Below, piece by piece: positions 25,663 through 34,308 of a stretch of 64,000 nt of DNA (positions are counted from its first letter, which is position 1; each line of letters begins with the position of its first letter). The notes beneath the pieces were generated by a model. It did no database searches. It had not been told where the DNA came from and was given only the letters and a program-made list of their open reading frames with translations. The DNA is from Herbaspirillum frisingense (GTDB lineage: Bacteria > Pseudomonadota > Gammaproteobacteria > Burkholderiales > Burkholderiaceae_D), in contig WNDX01000003.1 of NCBI GenBank assembly GCA_009914615.1, positions 1 to 64,000 on the forward strand. Reading direction: 5' to 3'. The position numbers were made by a program, and so were the translations under genes.

Positions 25663-26499
25663 ATGAGCATCGCCGTCCCCGACCTGCCCGTCCGCAAGCT
25701 GACCATCGACCTCGCCGCCGGTTTCGCCCGCCACTGGCATGGCGGCGACGCCTATCGCAGCATGTACTTCAACGCCCTGTCGATGAGCTTCCCGGTGGGC
25801 GAGCAATTCTTCATCGACTCGGTACGCGCCGGCCTGGCCGCCTTGCCGGACACGCCCGCCCATGCGCCGCTGCGCACGCTGGCCGCGCAGTTCATCGGTC
25901 AGGAAGCCACGCATCGCCATCTGCACGCCCTGTACAACCGCCACCTGGAACAGCAGGGTCTGCGCAATCACTGGCAGCATTGGGCGCAGCGCCGCGTCGA
26001 TTACTGCCGCCGCAGGCGATTCTCCGCCGTCAACCAGTTGGCCATCACCGCCGCCTACGAACACTTCACCGCCGTGCTGGCCGGCGCCGCGCTCGGCCAT
26101 CAGTGGCTGGAAGGCGCCGACGAGCAGATGCAGACGCTGTGGTACTGGCATTCGGCCGAAGAAACCGAACACAAGGCAGTCGCGTTCGACCTGTATCGCG
26201 CGCTGGGCGGCGGCCGCCTGCGGCGCATCGCGTGGTACGTCTATATCTTCGCGGTCTTCGCCACGGAAAGCACGCTGCAGACCCTGATCAATCTGCGGCG
26301 CGACCGCAACCTGTGGCGGCTGCGCACCTGGGGTTCGGCGCTGCGCTTCTGGTGCGGCGGCAACGGCATGCTGCGCCGCTGCGCACTGCCGCTGCTGGAT
26401 TACCTGCGTCCCGGCTTCCATCCCGACGACGACGATAATCGCGCCAGCGCCGCGCGCTGGCTGGAAGACAACCGCCATCGCTGGACCCGCGTGAAATAA
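25663..26499 (+). CDS. Predicted metal-dependent hydrolase (PF10118 family)
   Basis: A 278-residue helical protein with a ferritin-like set of conserved acids and histidines: FIGQEATHRHLHALYN (about 75-90), AAYEHFTAVLAG (about 131) and WHSAEETEHKAVAFDLY (about 165). The spacing of the EXXH motifs suggests a di-metal site. Family members are annotated as metal-dependent hydrolases, but the reaction is not established. It is divergent from TetR and followed 79 bp later by an enoyl-CoA hydratase-like gene, hinting at lipid or acyl metabolism. Confidence 0.8.
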   Translation: MSIAVPDLPVRKLTIDLAAGFARHWHGGDAYRSMYFNALSMSFPVGEQFFIDSVRAGLAALPDTPAHAPLRTLAAQFIGQEATHRHLHALYNRHLEQQGLRNHWQHWAQRRVDYCRRRRFSAVNQLAITAAYEHFTAVLAGAALGHQWLEGADEQMQTLWYWHSAEETEHKAVAFDLYRALGGGRLRRIAWYVYIFAVFATESTLQTLINLRRDRNLWRLRTWGSALRFWCGGNGMLRRCALPLLDYLRPGFHPDDDDNRASAARWLEDNRHRWTRVK

Positions 26500-26578
26500 T
26501 TGCAAGCACGGCGACCACGCCCCTTGCCGCAGATCGCGCTACCATCTCCCCATACCGATACCGACAAGGAGACAGCCG

Positions 26579-27379
26579 ATGAACGCCGCGGGCGACGCCC
26601 CCTCCCCCATCCTGCTGCGCGACGACAGGCAAGGCATCGTCACGCTGACGCTGAACCGCCCGCAGCAATTCAATGCCCTGTCCGAAGCCATGCTGGAAGC
26701 GCTGCAAACCGAGCTGGACCAGCTCGCCGCGGACGACAGCGTGCGCTGCGTGATCCTGGCCGCCAGCGGCAAGGCCTTCTGCGCCGGCCACGATCTGCGC
26801 GAGATGCGCGCCACGCCGGAATTCGAGTATTACCAGAACCTGTTCCGCCGCTGCAGCCGCGTGATGCAAGCCATCCAGGCGCTGCCGGTGCCGGTGATCG
26901 CGCGCGTGCAGGGCGTCGCCACCGCGGCCGGTTGCCAGTTGGTGGGCAGCTGCGACCTGGCGGTGGCCTCGCATGCGGCGCGCTTTGCGGTATCGGGGAT
27001 CAACGTCGGCCTGTTCTGCGCCACGCCCGCGGTGGCCTTGACGCGCAACGTACCGATCAAGCGCGCCTTCGAAATGCTGGTCACCGGCAAGTTCATCGAT
27101 GCGCGGACGGCCTCCGATTGGGGCTTAATCAATCATGCGGTGGAGGAGGAAGAACTCGACGCCGCCGTCTCCGCGCTGGCGGCGCAGATCGCCGCCAAGA
27201 GCCCGGCCTCGGTGCGCCACGGCAAGGCCATGGTGTATCGCCAGAAACAGATGATGCTGTCCGATGCCTACGACTATGCCGCCGACGTCATGGCGCGCAA
27301 CATCATGGAAGCGGATGCCATGGAAGGCATCGATGCCTTCCTCGACAAGCGTGCGCCCAGGTGGGCGCCGCCGGTGTAA
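26579..27379 (+). CDS. Enoyl-CoA hydratase/isomerase-like protein lacking catalytic glutamates
   Basis: A 266-residue crotonase-fold protein resembling the ECHDC3 group. The CoA-binding CAGHDLREM segment (about 65) and the oxyanion-hole region GVATAAGCQLVGSCDLAVAS (about 113-132) are present. In enoyl-CoA hydratase two Glu residues perform catalysis. Here the first is Gln (GCQLV), and the second lies in SGINVGLFCATPAVA with no Glu. Hydration is therefore unlikely; a different acyl-CoA reaction or a binding role is possible. The gene follows the PF10118 hydrolase and may be co-transcribed. Confidence 0.85.
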   Translation: MNAAGDAPSPILLRDDRQGIVTLTLNRPQQFNALSEAMLEALQTELDQLAADDSVRCVILAASGKAFCAGHDLREMRATPEFEYYQNLFRRCSRVMQAIQALPVPVIARVQGVATAAGCQLVGSCDLAVASHAARFAVSGINVGLFCATPAVALTRNVPIKRAFEMLVTGKFIDARTASDWGLINHAVEEEELDAAVSALAAQIAAKSPASVRHGKAMVYRQKQMMLSDAYDYAADVMARNIMEADAMEGIDAFLDKRAPRWAPPV

Positions 27380-27490
27380 ACGGCCGGCGCGATTTTTTAC
27401 GGCGCGTTAACGCCGCGCCGCCAAAGTTTTACCAGGATTAAACGCGCCCCCGCCTAAGCTGGATGCTCTTCAACCCGTGGAGCTTTCAGC

Positions 27491-28339
27491 ATGAACCGCA
27501 AGACAGAACAAGAACAGCCGACCTTCCCGCAGCATTCTCCGCTGGGCCGTCGCCGCCTGCGCAACGCGCAGTTCGCCGGCCTGGCCACGCTGGCCGCGGC
27601 CGGCGCGCTGCTGGCCATCGCCGTGATCGCGCCGGCCCAGGCGGCCGAAGAAGCGCCGGCGGCCGATGCGTCGCCGCTGCACCTGACCGGCAACATCGGC
27701 GTGGTCAGCCAATACATCTTCCGCGGCACCACCCAGACCAACGAAAAGCCGGCGCTGCAAGGCGGCTTCGACCTCAACCATGACAACGGCCTGTACGCCG
27801 GCGTCTGGCTGTCCAACGTGAGCTGGATCTCCGATACCAATCCGGCCGCCTCGGCCAGCCTGGAGGCCGACGTCTACGGCGGCTGGAAGCCGGCCCTCAC
27901 CGACTGGCTCAGTGGCGACATCGGCGTGCTGCACTACGCCTATCCCGGCAGCTATCCGTCCGGCATGACCAAACCCGACACCACCGAGCTCTACCTCGGC
28001 CTGGACGCCAAGTGGATCGCCTTCAAGTATTCGTACAGCACCGGCAACACCTTCGGCAACCCCGACACCAGCGGCAGCACCTATGCCGACCTGAGCGTGA
28101 ACCATGAACTGTTCGCCGGCATCAACGGCATGGTCCACATCGGCCGCCAGCGCTACACCGGACCCAACTCGTCGGCGCTGTCCTATACCGACTGGAAGAT
28201 CGGCCTTAGCCGCGACTTCTCCGGCTACGTGCTGGGCGTGGCCTATACCGACACCAACGCGTCCGACGCCGGCTACACCATCCGCGGCAAGAACATCGGC
28301 CGCAGCCAGGTGGTGCTGTCGCTGAACAAGACCTTCTGA
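27491..28339 (+). CDS. TorF-family putative porin
   Basis: 282 residues with a long signal peptide (hydrophobic segment about 27-50, cleavage near AQAAEE). The mature part is rich in alternating beta-strand sequence: LTGNIGVVSQYIFRGTTQTN at the start and GKNIGRSQVVLSLNKTF at the end, with a terminal Phe as in outer-membrane beta-barrels. The opening GVVSQYIFRG is the hallmark of the TorF/TIGR02001 family. The transported substance is unknown. GGAG lies 8-9 nt before the ATG. It is probably monocistronic. Confidence 0.85.
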   Translation: MNRKTEQEQPTFPQHSPLGRRRLRNAQFAGLATLAAAGALLAIAVIAPAQAAEEAPAADASPLHLTGNIGVVSQYIFRGTTQTNEKPALQGGFDLNHDNGLYAGVWLSNVSWISDTNPAASASLEADVYGGWKPALTDWLSGDIGVLHYAYPGSYPSGMTKPDTTELYLGLDAKWIAFKYSYSTGNTFGNPDTSGSTYADLSVNHELFAGINGMVHIGRQRYTGPNSSALSYTDWKIGLSRDFSGYVLGVAYTDTNASDAGYTIRGKNIGRSQVVLSLNKTF

Positions 28340-28437
28340 GGATTGCCACGCCCTCTCCCGGCACCCAGAACAACGCACCACCACGCCGTTCCGGCCACCA
28401 CCGGAGCGGCGGATTCCTGCATCGGAGGCCCTCCATC

Positions 28438-28836
28438 ATGCGCACCCGTCTCCACCACATCGACCGCATCCACCCGTTCTCGCCGCGCCACCTGTTCCTG
28501 CGCACCGGTCATCGCCGACATTACCGCCGCGTGCTGGCGGCGGTGTTGGTCTTCATCGTCTGCGCCAGCATGGCGCCACTGGTCCAGGCCGTTGTGCCCT
28601 ACCGCTCGCCGGACGACTACGGCCCCTCGCTGCAGGCGAAACAGCACCGCGACGACTGCCGCCATCAGGTGCTGCAGACGCTGGACGGAAAGATAGAAAG
28701 CGAAGACTTCGTCGCCCGCACCGACCGCGAATACTTTCGCTACGTGGTGCGCAAGGACTTGCGCGAAGTCCTGTTCATCTGCGACGCCCGCACCGGGGAG
28801 ATACGCCGGCAGATCGACGTCTGGGGGGATCTTTAG
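28438..28836 (+). CDS. Hypothetical membrane-anchored protein
   Basis: 132 residues. A very basic N terminus rich in Arg and His is followed by one hydrophobic helix (about 32-50, VLAAVLVFIVCASMAPLVQA), then a soluble domain with two Cys (DDCRHQ and FICDAR) that could form a disulphide if exported. The soluble part looks compact and ends RQIDVWGDL. No family was recognised. It lies between the porin gene and another unknown gene on the same strand. Confidence 0.6.
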   Translation: MRTRLHHIDRIHPFSPRHLFLRTGHRRHYRRVLAAVLVFIVCASMAPLVQAVVPYRSPDDYGPSLQAKQHRDDCRHQVLQTLDGKIESEDFVARTDREYFRYVVRKDLREVLFICDARTGEIRRQIDVWGDL

Positions 28837-28933
28837 GTTCATCTCCCGCCAGCCATGAAGCGCCGCGCCAGGATGGACAAAGCCGGGGACTCGCGGCAAG
28901 ATGCGCCATCGCATCCCTGTCCGGCCCACCTTC

Positions 28934-29524
28934 ATGCACATCGACTACAGCAACGTCCTGCCCTGGATCTACCTCTTCAATTCCATCGCCCTGATCCACA
29001 TGGCCTTGAAGCAGCTCCGCAAGCGACGCGCCGGCAAGCCGGTGGACGCACGGCTGCAGCAGACCGCGCAGGCCGAAGCGCAATGGACGGGCAGCGTCCC
29101 CGACGCCCTGGTACAAAAACTGGGCAAGGAATCCAACTACGGCGACTTCGATTTCGGCACCTGCGTCTACCAATGGCAAGGCGACCGTTTCATCCTGGAA
29201 GCCTGGTATAAGAATCGCGAATTCACCGGCTTCCAGCTACGCCAGCGCGACAGCGCCTTCCCCGATCTCGGCACCTACTTCAACTGCAGCATCCTGGCCG
29301 CGCTGGCCTGTTCGTGGAAATTGCTGGCGGGACTGGCGGTCCTGCACGAGGCCACCGATGCGCTGCCGGTCGGCACGGCGCTGAAGCAGTATGTGATCAA
29401 CTTCGCCCTGTTCATGCTGGCGGCGTGGATCATTTCCTTCGGCCTGAAACGCCATCAGCTTTTGCTGAGCGCGGGCTGCATTCTCATGACCTTGCTGAGC
29501 TTGCCTCTGATCGACTGGCCTTGA
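28934..29524 (+). CDS. Hypothetical membrane protein
   Basis: 196 residues from ATG 28934 (an in-frame ATG at 28901 is less likely). It has a hydrophobic N-terminal helix (VLPWIYLFNSIALIHMAL), a central hydrophilic domain with aromatic residues (YGDFDFGTCVYQWQGDRFIL) and two or three C-terminal helices. No family was recognised. It converges with the P-loop protein gene; stops are 12 bp apart. Confidence 0.6.
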   Translation: MHIDYSNVLPWIYLFNSIALIHMALKQLRKRRAGKPVDARLQQTAQAEAQWTGSVPDALVQKLGKESNYGDFDFGTCVYQWQGDRFILEAWYKNREFTGFQLRQRDSAFPDLGTYFNCSILAALACSWKLLAGLAVLHEATDALPVGTALKQYVINFALFMLAAWIISFGLKRHQLLLSAGCILMTLLSLPLIDWP

Positions 29525-29536
29525 AATCCGCCCGGA

Positions 29537-30007
29537 TCAGGACCGGCGCACTTCGTGGACGTCGGCAAATCCTTCTTCCAGCGTGGGCGGCTCGAAGTTC
29601 TCGCTCACCGCATGAATGGCTTCCTCCGGCACCTGCTCGTCCGCCGGCCGCAAGCGATTCCAGCTGAGCGCCGTCTCCAGCGGGGTGTTGATCCATACCG
29701 CCTCGGCGCGGCAGCCGTAGATCCCGGCCAGCGTCACCGCCCGCGCGCGGTGGCGGGCGCCGGGCAGCGCGGCGTCGAGCACGACCGCAGGCGCGGCCAG
29801 GGTGTGCAGATTGTCGCGGATCCAGGATGACTTGCCGCCGCCCTGGATGCCGCACACGATATACAGCGTGGCCGCGCCCGCATGGCGCTGCAGGAAGGTT
29901 TCCAGGTCGCGATAGCACGCTTCCCAGGCTTGCTGGTTGCGCTCGGGCGTCCAGATCCTGGGCGTGCCGAGATAGTGGTCGGGATTGAGGTGCAGAGGCT
30001 GATTCAT
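29537..30007 (-). CDS. P-loop ATPase/kinase-like protein (AAA_33 type)
   Basis: 156 residues with a P-loop GIQGGGKSS near residue 52-60 after the strand TLYIVC. A later segment, GCRAEAVWINTPLETALSWN, resembles the lid and base-recognition region of polynucleotide-kinase-like and gluconate-kinase-like proteins. It is short for the group, a stand-alone kinase domain. The substrate is unknown. It lies directly upstream of kdpE on the same strand, but 61 bp separate it from the kdpE end, so no functional link is implied. Confidence 0.7.
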   Translation of the reverse strand: MNQPLHLNPDHYLGTPRIWTPERNQQAWEACYRDLETFLQRHAGAATLYIVCGIQGGGKSSWIRDNLHTLAAPAVVLDAALPGARHRARAVTLAGIYGCRAEAVWINTPLETALSWNRLRPADEQVPEEAIHAVSENFEPPTLEEGFADVHEVRRS

Positions 30008-30068
30008 GGCATGGCTCAGGCTGGCGTCGTGGCGAAGGTCCGCATGTTGCCGTCAGGACGACGGGCGC

Positions 30069-30779
30069 TCATCCCCCCACGACTTCCGCCACCCGATACC
30101 CCACCCCGATCTCGGTCAGGATATGCACCGGCTGCGCGGCGTCGCGCTCCAGCTTCTGGCGCAGGCGCTGCATGTAGATGCGCAGGTAATGGTGATCTTC
30201 CGCATGCGACGGCCCCCAGCCGGCCACCAGCAGTTGCCGGTGCGTGATCACGCGGCCGGCGTCGCGCAGCAGCGTGGCCAGCAGGCGGTATTCGATCTGG
30301 GTCAGGTGCAGCGCTTCGCCGTTGCGGGTCACGCTGCGCGCGGGCAGATCGACCACCACCTCGCCCAGCCGATAGCGGCCGCTGGGCTTACCTTCGCCGG
30401 AGGCGCGCGCGTGGCGGCGCAACTGGGCGCGCATGCAGGCCAGCAGTTCGGGCATGCCGAAGGGCTTGACCAGGTAGTCGTCGGCGCCAGCGTCGAGCGC
30501 TTCGACCTTTTCCGACTCCTGGGTGCGGGCCGAGAGAATGACGATGGGCACGCTGCTCCAGCTGCGGATCTCGGCGATGACTTGCTTGCCGTCGCTGTCG
30601 GGCAGGCCGAGATCGAGGATCACCAGGTCCGGCTTGCGGGTCCCGGCTTCGGTCACGCCTTCACGCGCCGTCCGTGCTTCGTGGACGATGAAGCCTTCCT
30701 GCTCCAGCGCGCTTTTCACCAGCTTGCGGATGTGCGGGTCGTCTTCGATGAATACGATGTTGCCTGCGTGTTCCTGCAT
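30069..30779 (-). CDS. kdpE: KDP operon response regulator
   Basis: A 236-residue OmpR-type regulator. The receiver is intact: acids in FIEDDPH, Asp in VILDLGLPD, Lys in LVKPFG. The C-terminal winged helix carries LTQIEYRLLATLLRDAGRVI and YMQRLRQKLE. Phosphorylated KdpE activates the kdp promoter under potassium limitation. The start at 30779 lies 10 bp after the kdpD stop; the longer open frame into kdpD is ignored. Last gene of the operon. Confidence 0.95.
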   Translation of the reverse strand: MQEHAGNIVFIEDDPHIRKLVKSALEQEGFIVHEARTAREGVTEAGTRKPDLVILDLGLPDSDGKQVIAEIRSWSSVPIVILSARTQESEKVEALDAGADDYLVKPFGMPELLACMRAQLRRHARASGEGKPSGRYRLGEVVVDLPARSVTRNGEALHLTQIEYRLLATLLRDAGRVITHRQLLVAGWGPSHAEDHHYLRIYMQRLRQKLERDAAQPVHILTEIGVGYRVAEVVGG

Positions 30780-30789
30780 GTTGTTGTCC

Positions 30790-33543
30790 TCATTCTTCCG
30801 GCAGGGCCGGCTGGGTTTCCACCGGCAGCGTGAAGCAGACGCTGGCGCCCTGCCCGGCTTCCTGCGGCGCGATCCAGATCTTGCCCTGGTGGGCCTCGAC
30901 GATGGCGCGGCAGATCGCCAGGCCCAGGCCGACGCCGGGGGTGCTGGATTCATTGTCGCCGCGCGTGAATTTTTCAAAGGCATGCTGCGCCATGGCGGGC
31001 GGGAAACCGCGACCATGGTCGCAGACGCAGACCTTGACCTGTGCGCCCCCCTCGCCGTCCTCGACATGGGCAGTGACGGTGATGCCGCTGCCGGGTGGCG
31101 AATACTTGACCGCGTTCTCCACCAGATTGGCGAAGACACGTTCCAGCAGCACCGCGTCCACCCGCAGCAGCGGCAGGTCGGCGCGGATGCGGGTCTCGAC
31201 GCTGCGACCTTCCAGCGCCTTGGCGAGCAGACGCAGCGCCGAGCCGATCAGTTCTTCCAGCGCGTTCCATTGGCGGTTCAGCGTGACCACGCCAGCCTGC
31301 AGGCGCGCCATGTCGAGCAGGTTGTTCATCAGGCCGACCATCTTCTGCGACTGTTCGCTGATGGTGCGCGCCATGGCGCGGGCATCGTCGTCCAGCCGGG
31401 CGTTGGCGGCCAGCACGTCGGCGCTGCCCACCAGCGAGGTCAGCGGCGTGCGCAGGTCGTGCGAGATGGCCGACAGCAGCGAGTTGCGCAGGCGCTCAGA
31501 TTCCATCGTCACCAGAGCATCCTGGGCCACTTCGGCATAGTGCAGGCGTTCGATTGCCATGGCGATCTGGGAGCAGAAGATTTCCAGCATCTGGCGGTTC
31601 TCGGGCAGCGCCAACTGGGCGGCCGCCAATTGGCGCTCCTCCTCGCTGGGCGCCTCGATGGCGAAGGCCAGCACCCCGCGGGTGCGCATGGTGGCCGTGA
31701 GTGGCAGATAAAGCGCGGCCGCCGAAGGCAGGGTGGCGGTGCCCTTGCCGGCCGCCTGGCCGTTGTCATAGACCCATTGCGCGACGCCTTCATCGACGCT
31801 ACGCAGCACGTGAGCGCCGCCGGCGTCCTGCTCGGGCTCGGCCAAGCGCAGTTGGTCGGCGCTGTCCGGCAGGAAAAAGGCGATGCGCGCGCCGAACACG
31901 GCGGCCAGGTGGCGGCGGCCGATTTCCAGGATCTGGTCCAGCGTCAGCAGCGCCGACAATTCCTTGCCCAGCATGTAGAGATTGCCGGCGCGCGCTTCGC
32001 GCTGCATGGCCACGCTGGCCTGGCGGCGCAGGCGCGCGGTCAGCGAGCTGATGAACAGCGAGACCGCCAGCATGACCACCAGCGTCAACAGGTATTGCGC
32101 GTCCGATACCGAGATGGAAAAGCGCGGCGCGACGAAGAAGAAATCGAAGCTCAGCACCGATAGCACCGAGACCAGTATCGATGCCGAACGGCCGTAGCGC
32201 ATCGCCACCAGCATCACCCCGACCAGGTAAAGCATGATGACGTTGGCCGGATGCAATTTGCCGTCCAGCACGAAGGCGATCGCCGTGGTGGCGGCGCAGC
32301 TTGCCACCGCCCACAAGGTGCCGCGCGTGCGGCGGCGGCGCGTGAGCAAGGCTTCGGCCACCGTGGCTGCGCTATCGACGGACTCGTCGGCATGGCGCGC
32401 GGCGCGGCTGCGCGCGACCGTGTAGATATCGATATCCTCGCCGGAACCGGCGATGCGCTGCGACAGCGAGCCGGCCGGCCAGCGCAGCCATCGGCGCAGG
32501 CCGCCGCTTTCCTGCCCGATCACCAGCTTGCCGGCATTGCGGCCCTTGGCGAATTGCAGCAGCGCGCCGGCCAGGTCTTCGCCGCTGATGCTGGCGGTTT
32601 CCGCGCCCAGCGATTGCGCCAGCTTGAGATAGCCGACCACCCGTTCACGGCCGGCCATGGCCTGGCGGTCGCCCGGCAGGTCGACGTGCACCGCCAGCCA
32701 TTCGGCCTGCAGCTTGGCGGCCAGGCGCGCGGCTTCGCGGATCAGGCGCTCCTCGCCCGGGCCGCTGCCGATGGCGGCGACGATGCGTTCGCGCGCCTGC
32801 CACAACTGGGCGATGGAACGGTCGGCGCGGTATTCGCGCATGTCGGCATCGACGCGATCGGCGGTGCGGCGCAAGGCGATCTCGCGCAACGCGATCAGAT
32901 TGCCCTTGCGGAAGAAATTGCGGCCGGCCTTCTCGGCCTGCTGCGGCAGATAGACCTTGCCTTGCTTCAAACGGGCCAGCAGTTCGTCGGGCGGGATGTC
33001 CACCAGCATGACGTCGTCGGCCTCGTCGAACACGTGATCGGGCACGGTCTCGAAGACGCGGATGCCGGTGATCTGGCCGACCACGTCGTTCAGGCTTTCA
33101 ATGTGCTGGACGTTGAGGGTGGTATAGACGTCGATGCCGGCGCGCAGCAGTTCATCGATGTCTTGCCAGCGCTTGGCGTGGCGCGAGCCTGGAACGTTGG
33201 AATGCGCCAGTTCGTCCACCAGCATGACGCGTGGCTTGCGTTCCAGCGCGGCGTCGAGATCGAACTCGGGCAACTGGCGATCGCGATAGGCCACCATGCG
33301 CATGGGCAGACGCTCGATGCCCGCCAGTTGGGCTTCGGTATCGGCGCGGCCATGGGTCTCGACCACGCCGGCGACCACGTCGGTCTCTTGCGCGGCCAGC
33401 GCCTGCGCCGCTTCCAGCATGGCGAAGGTCTTGCCGACGCCCGCCGAGAAGCCGAAGAAGACCTTCAGGCGGCCGCGCGCCTGGCGCTCTTCGTCGCGCA
33501 TCACGCGTTCCAGCAGGTCGTCGGGATCGGGGCGGGTGTTCAT
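30790..33543 (-). CDS. kdpD: KDP operon osmosensitive K+ sensor histidine kinase
   Basis: 917 residues, normal for KdpD. The order is an N-terminal KdpD domain with Walker A GFSAGVGKT (31-39) and MLVDELAHSN, a USP-like domain (about 250-370), four close membrane helices (about 420-510), a GAF-like segment, the dimerisation domain with the phosphorylated His in SHDLRTPLTSL (about 691) and an ATPase domain with NLVENAVKYSPPG and GVGLGLAICRAIVEAHQG. It senses K+ limitation and phosphorylates KdpE. The start is ATG 33543; 123 bp separate it from kdpC. Confidence 0.95.
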   Translation of the reverse strand: MNTRPDPDDLLERVMRDEERQARGRLKVFFGFSAGVGKTFAMLEAAQALAAQETDVVAGVVETHGRADTEAQLAGIERLPMRMVAYRDRQLPEFDLDAALERKPRVMLVDELAHSNVPGSRHAKRWQDIDELLRAGIDVYTTLNVQHIESLNDVVGQITGIRVFETVPDHVFDEADDVMLVDIPPDELLARLKQGKVYLPQQAEKAGRNFFRKGNLIALREIALRRTADRVDADMREYRADRSIAQLWQARERIVAAIGSGPGEERLIREAARLAAKLQAEWLAVHVDLPGDRQAMAGRERVVGYLKLAQSLGAETASISGEDLAGALLQFAKGRNAGKLVIGQESGGLRRWLRWPAGSLSQRIAGSGEDIDIYTVARSRAARHADESVDSAATVAEALLTRRRRTRGTLWAVASCAATTAIAFVLDGKLHPANVIMLYLVGVMLVAMRYGRSASILVSVLSVLSFDFFFVAPRFSISVSDAQYLLTLVVMLAVSLFISSLTARLRRQASVAMQREARAGNLYMLGKELSALLTLDQILEIGRRHLAAVFGARIAFFLPDSADQLRLAEPEQDAGGAHVLRSVDEGVAQWVYDNGQAAGKGTATLPSAAALYLPLTATMRTRGVLAFAIEAPSEEERQLAAAQLALPENRQMLEIFCSQIAMAIERLHYAEVAQDALVTMESERLRNSLLSAISHDLRTPLTSLVGSADVLAANARLDDDARAMARTISEQSQKMVGLMNNLLDMARLQAGVVTLNRQWNALEELIGSALRLLAKALEGRSVETRIRADLPLLRVDAVLLERVFANLVENAVKYSPPGSGITVTAHVEDGEGGAQVKVCVCDHGRGFPPAMAQHAFEKFTRGDNESSTPGVGLGLAICRAIVEAHQGKIWIAPQEAGQGASVCFTLPVETQPALPEE

Positions 33544-33666
33544 CGCGGTCGGTGTCTGTGATGACGCATTGTAGTGGGAAAAACCGGGCTTGAAGGCGCG
33601 CAAATGCAAAACGCCGCCGCTCCCGGCCGTGGCCGGAACGGCGGCGGGCCTCACGGCCGGTCAGGC

Positions 33667-34281
33667 TTATCGCGTTGCATCCGCCTTGGGCATGGGCGCG
33701 GCATCATCCAGCGCCAGGTTCAGCTTGAGCACGTTCACGCGCGGCTCGCCGAACAGGCCCCACTGCGGCGACTCGCTATTGTCGCGGATCAGGGCGCGCA
33801 CCTTGTCCAGGCCGATGCCGCGCGCCTGCGCCACGCGCTGGGCCTGGTAGTCGGCGGCGTCCGGGCTGATGTGCGGGTCCAGGCCGCTGCCGGAGGCGGT
33901 CAGCAGGTCCATTGGAATCGGACGCTGGCTGTTGTCGCCGGCTTCGCGCAGGGCCTTGGCGCGATCTTCCGCGGCCTGCTTCAGGGCCGGATTGGTCGGG
34001 CCCAGGTTGCTGCCGCCGGAGGCCAGGCCGTTATTGGGGAAGGTGCCGCTGGCCGAAGGACGGCCCCAGAAATAGGCCGGACCGGTGAAGTTCTGGCCGA
34101 TCAGTTCGGAACCGACCGGCTCGCCCTTGCGTTCGATGATGCTGCCGTTGGCCTGCTTGGGGAAGAAGGCTTGCGCCAGGCCGGTGACGACGGCCGGGTA
34201 GATCCCGCCCAGCAGCACGCCCAGCAGGATGAACAAGGTCAGCGCGGGACGCAGCGTGCTCTTGGTGGTGGAGTGTTTCAT
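33667..34281 (-). CDS. kdpC: K+-transporting ATPase KdpC subunit
   Basis: 204 residues with one N-terminal transmembrane helix (LRPALTLFILLGVLLGGIYP), followed by the family signatures GSELIGQNFTGPAYFWGRPS and SGLDPHISPDAADYQAQRVA. KdpC is a small single-span subunit of the high-affinity KdpFABC potassium pump. The C-terminal stretch DDAAPMPKADATR extends slightly past the usual end. It is placed 27 bp after kdpB. Confidence 0.96.
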   Translation of the reverse strand: MKHSTTKSTLRPALTLFILLGVLLGGIYPAVVTGLAQAFFPKQANGSIIERKGEPVGSELIGQNFTGPAYFWGRPSASGTFPNNGLASGGSNLGPTNPALKQAAEDRAKALREAGDNSQRPIPMDLLTASGSGLDPHISPDAADYQAQRVAQARGIGLDKVRALIRDNSESPQWGLFGEPRVNVLKLNLALDDAAPMPKADATR

Positions 34282-34308
34282 GATGGTTTCCCTCTTGGTT
34301 CAGTGCGT

